Assembly (NCBI GenBank): GCA_020025475.1
Contig: JAHHSA010000017.1
Span: forward strand, 1-32,597
Origin: Oscillibacter sp.
GTDB lineage: Bacteria > Bacillota > Clostridia > Oscillospirales > Oscillospiraceae
DNA length: 32,597 nucleotides
Direction of reading: 5' to 3'
The notes under the pieces are model-generated. The model did not search any database. It saw nothing but the letters and a program-made list of their open reading frames with translations, and was not told where the DNA came from. A program made the translations under genes and the position numbers. Every line of letters begins with the position of its first letter. Position 1 is the stretch's first letter. Shown in pieces: positions 31,826 through 32,597 of this stretch.

Positions 31826-32092
31826 TTAAGTTCCGAATTCAGGAAGAAATTTGAAGCTCAGAATTTTTGTAATCAATTTTGTCTCCAATCTGTGTTTTTT
31901 CTCTTCATCCAAACACAGGTGAGGCGTTCCACATTCGTCATACAGTGTTCTAGTGGATAATGCTGCGATATAGCGCCCATAGCAGCGCAAAACAGCGTTG
32001 ATTGCGTCTACATCTCCACTAACGGCCATTTCAATGGTTGTATACTCAGGCAATACATAGCTATGTGTCTCTCTCTTATTCATGTTCTTCAT
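31826..32092 (-). CDS. Tn916 Orf8-like helix-turn-helix protein
   Basis: The 88-residue protein contains EYTTIEMAVSGDVDAINAVLRCYG, IAALSTRTLYDECGTPHLCLDEEKK and LITKILSF. These match the pattern I recall for Tn916 Orf8 (LATKTLYDEYGN, CVDEDMRRELE, LLVKILKF). The family carries a helix-turn-helix domain. The start at 32092 has GGAGGCGAG upstream and overlaps the orf7-like end by 17 bp. In Tn916, orf7 and orf8 lie in the regulated region that ends with xis and int and respond to the tetracycline attenuator. Confidence 0.85.
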   Translation of the reverse strand: MKNMNKRETHSYVLPEYTTIEMAVSGDVDAINAVLRCYGRYIAALSTRTLYDECGTPHLCLDEEKKHRLETKLITKILSFKFLPEFGT

Positions 32093-32510
32093 GGCTCGCC
32101 TCCATTCTTTTCCGCAAATCCTTCAGCGACTTTACTCGCCGATATTGAACGGTCTGCCGTACAATATGCAATAGCTCTGCAATTTCGGGGTCTGTCATAT
32201 CAAGGAAATACGCCAAAAGCACAATCTCTCGTCTGTCAGTCGAAAGTGTTTTAAGAGCCTCTGCTAATTGGTCGTTTTTTATAGAAATATCGAAACCTTG
32301 AACCACGAAATGAGATGAGTCTGATGGATATTCTTCGACTGAAGACAACCAGCCGTTTCTTTCATATGTTAATTCATATATACTGACCTCACTTTGATCT
32401 CTCCAAAATTTTTGTCTATCAATGTCTCTGGATTCCCATTTCAAAGCCTTTTTGCAAAATGCGTCAAACTGATGGCGTACCGATTCCTTCCCACATTCTG
32501 AATACTTCAA
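32076..32510 (-). CDS. Tn916 Orf7-like sigma-70 family protein
   Basis: The 144-residue protein has an N-terminal half with KKALKWESRDIDRQKF and a C-terminal region-4-like domain with LKTLSTDRREIVLLAYFLDMTDPEIAELLHI and a helix-turn-helix. It recalls Tn916 Orf7 (LPDKKREILLLFYFMDMSDSEIADLL). Such proteins regulate element transfer genes. The start is a TTG at 32508-32510 after GGAGGTGA. There is no further gene in the 87 bp to the window end. Confidence 0.85.
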   Translation of the reverse strand: MKYSECGKESVRHQFDAFCKKALKWESRDIDRQKFWRDQSEVSIYELTYERNGWLSSVEEYPSDSSHFVVQGFDISIKNDQLAEALKTLSTDRREIVLLAYFLDMTDPEIAELLHIVRQTVQYRRVKSLKDLRKRMEASHEEHE

Positions 32511-32597
32511 GAGGCAGTCACCTCCACCCTCCGATGCAAGATAACCAGGATTTCCCTTTCTGCTATTACAAAGATTGGGAAGACTCGTTCAGCCAAA

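Larger units (their letters stand above)
29510..32597. mobile_element. End of a Tn916/Tn5397-like integrative element
   Basis: Genes 29524-32510 form the typical right-end module of a conjugative transposon: Orf7-like sigma factor, Orf8-like protein, a small protein and a large serine recombinase at the very tip. The stretch is visibly richer in A and T than the chromosomal genes. The left boundary is put at about 29510-29523, between the recombinase stop and the Cys-rich ORF. The exact att core cannot be fixed without the other end, which is beyond the window, as are the conjugation genes. Confidence 0.75.

Noticed and set aside
1..32597. CRISPR arrays, tRNA or rRNA genes
   Set aside because: I saw no regularly spaced repeats and no tRNA-like or rRNA-like sequence anywhere in the window.

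Overview
The window looks like a chromosomal segment of an anaerobic, endospore-forming Clostridia-class Firmicute of moderate GC, most likely a gut Oscillospiraceae/Ruminococcaceae relative. That placement is inferred from a complete spoIIIA operon, sigH, Gram-positive gene order, strong AGGAGG-type ribosome binding sites, TTG starts and gut-type conjugative-element genes. No rRNA gene is present to confirm it. Nearly every gene is on the minus strand. The exceptions are a small Cys-rich gene (10657-10854) and a two-gene unit (aag plus a HAD phosphatase, 12493-13767).

Left part (1-10.5 kb): a DUF1858 protein, trmK, a Nif3-like protein and yebC form one unit behind a good sigma-A promoter and end at a strong terminator. 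Next comes sigH with a small zinc-ribbon gene. Its sigma-A promoter sits so close to the start codon that the message would be almost leaderless. Then come ruvC-ruvA-ruvB-glmM, with a promoter and a LexA-box-like site in front of ruvC, followed by mltG and the U32 'peptidase' trhP.

Middle part (10.6-24.4 kb): a 65-residue Cys-rich membrane peptide, tagA-tmk, the divergent aag-HAD pair, and the conserved block asp23-nusB / xseA-xseB-ispA / OLE RNA-oapA-dxs-tlyA-nadK-argR-recN (in transcription order). The outstanding feature is at 20234-20882. This ~647-nt non-coding stretch between ispA and a small membrane-protein gene has its own extended -10 promoter, and its two ends form a perfect 11-bp closing helix. 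I identify it as an OLE (ornate large extremophilic) RNA and the following gene as its partner OapA. The surrounding ispA and dxs genes make isoprenoid precursors, which is the known context of OLE.

Right part (24.4-29.1 kb): the eight-gene spoIIIAA-AH operon, encoding the ATPase and ring channel between mother cell and forespore. It has a sigma-E-like promoter, and a separate vegetative promoter just after spoIIIAH drives asp23-nusB.

Right end (29.1-32.6 kb): an AT-richer mobile element enters from the right. It carries a large serine recombinase, a 43-residue small protein, a ~390-nt possibly structured segment bounded by terminators, and homologues of Tn916 Orf8 and Orf7. This resembles the Tn5397 arrangement, a Tn916-type regulatory module with a TndX-type serine recombinase. 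Its end abuts a Cys-rich gene that has lost any recognisable ribosome binding site, so the element probably sits in the 5' part of that gene. The conjugation genes and the other end lie outside the window.
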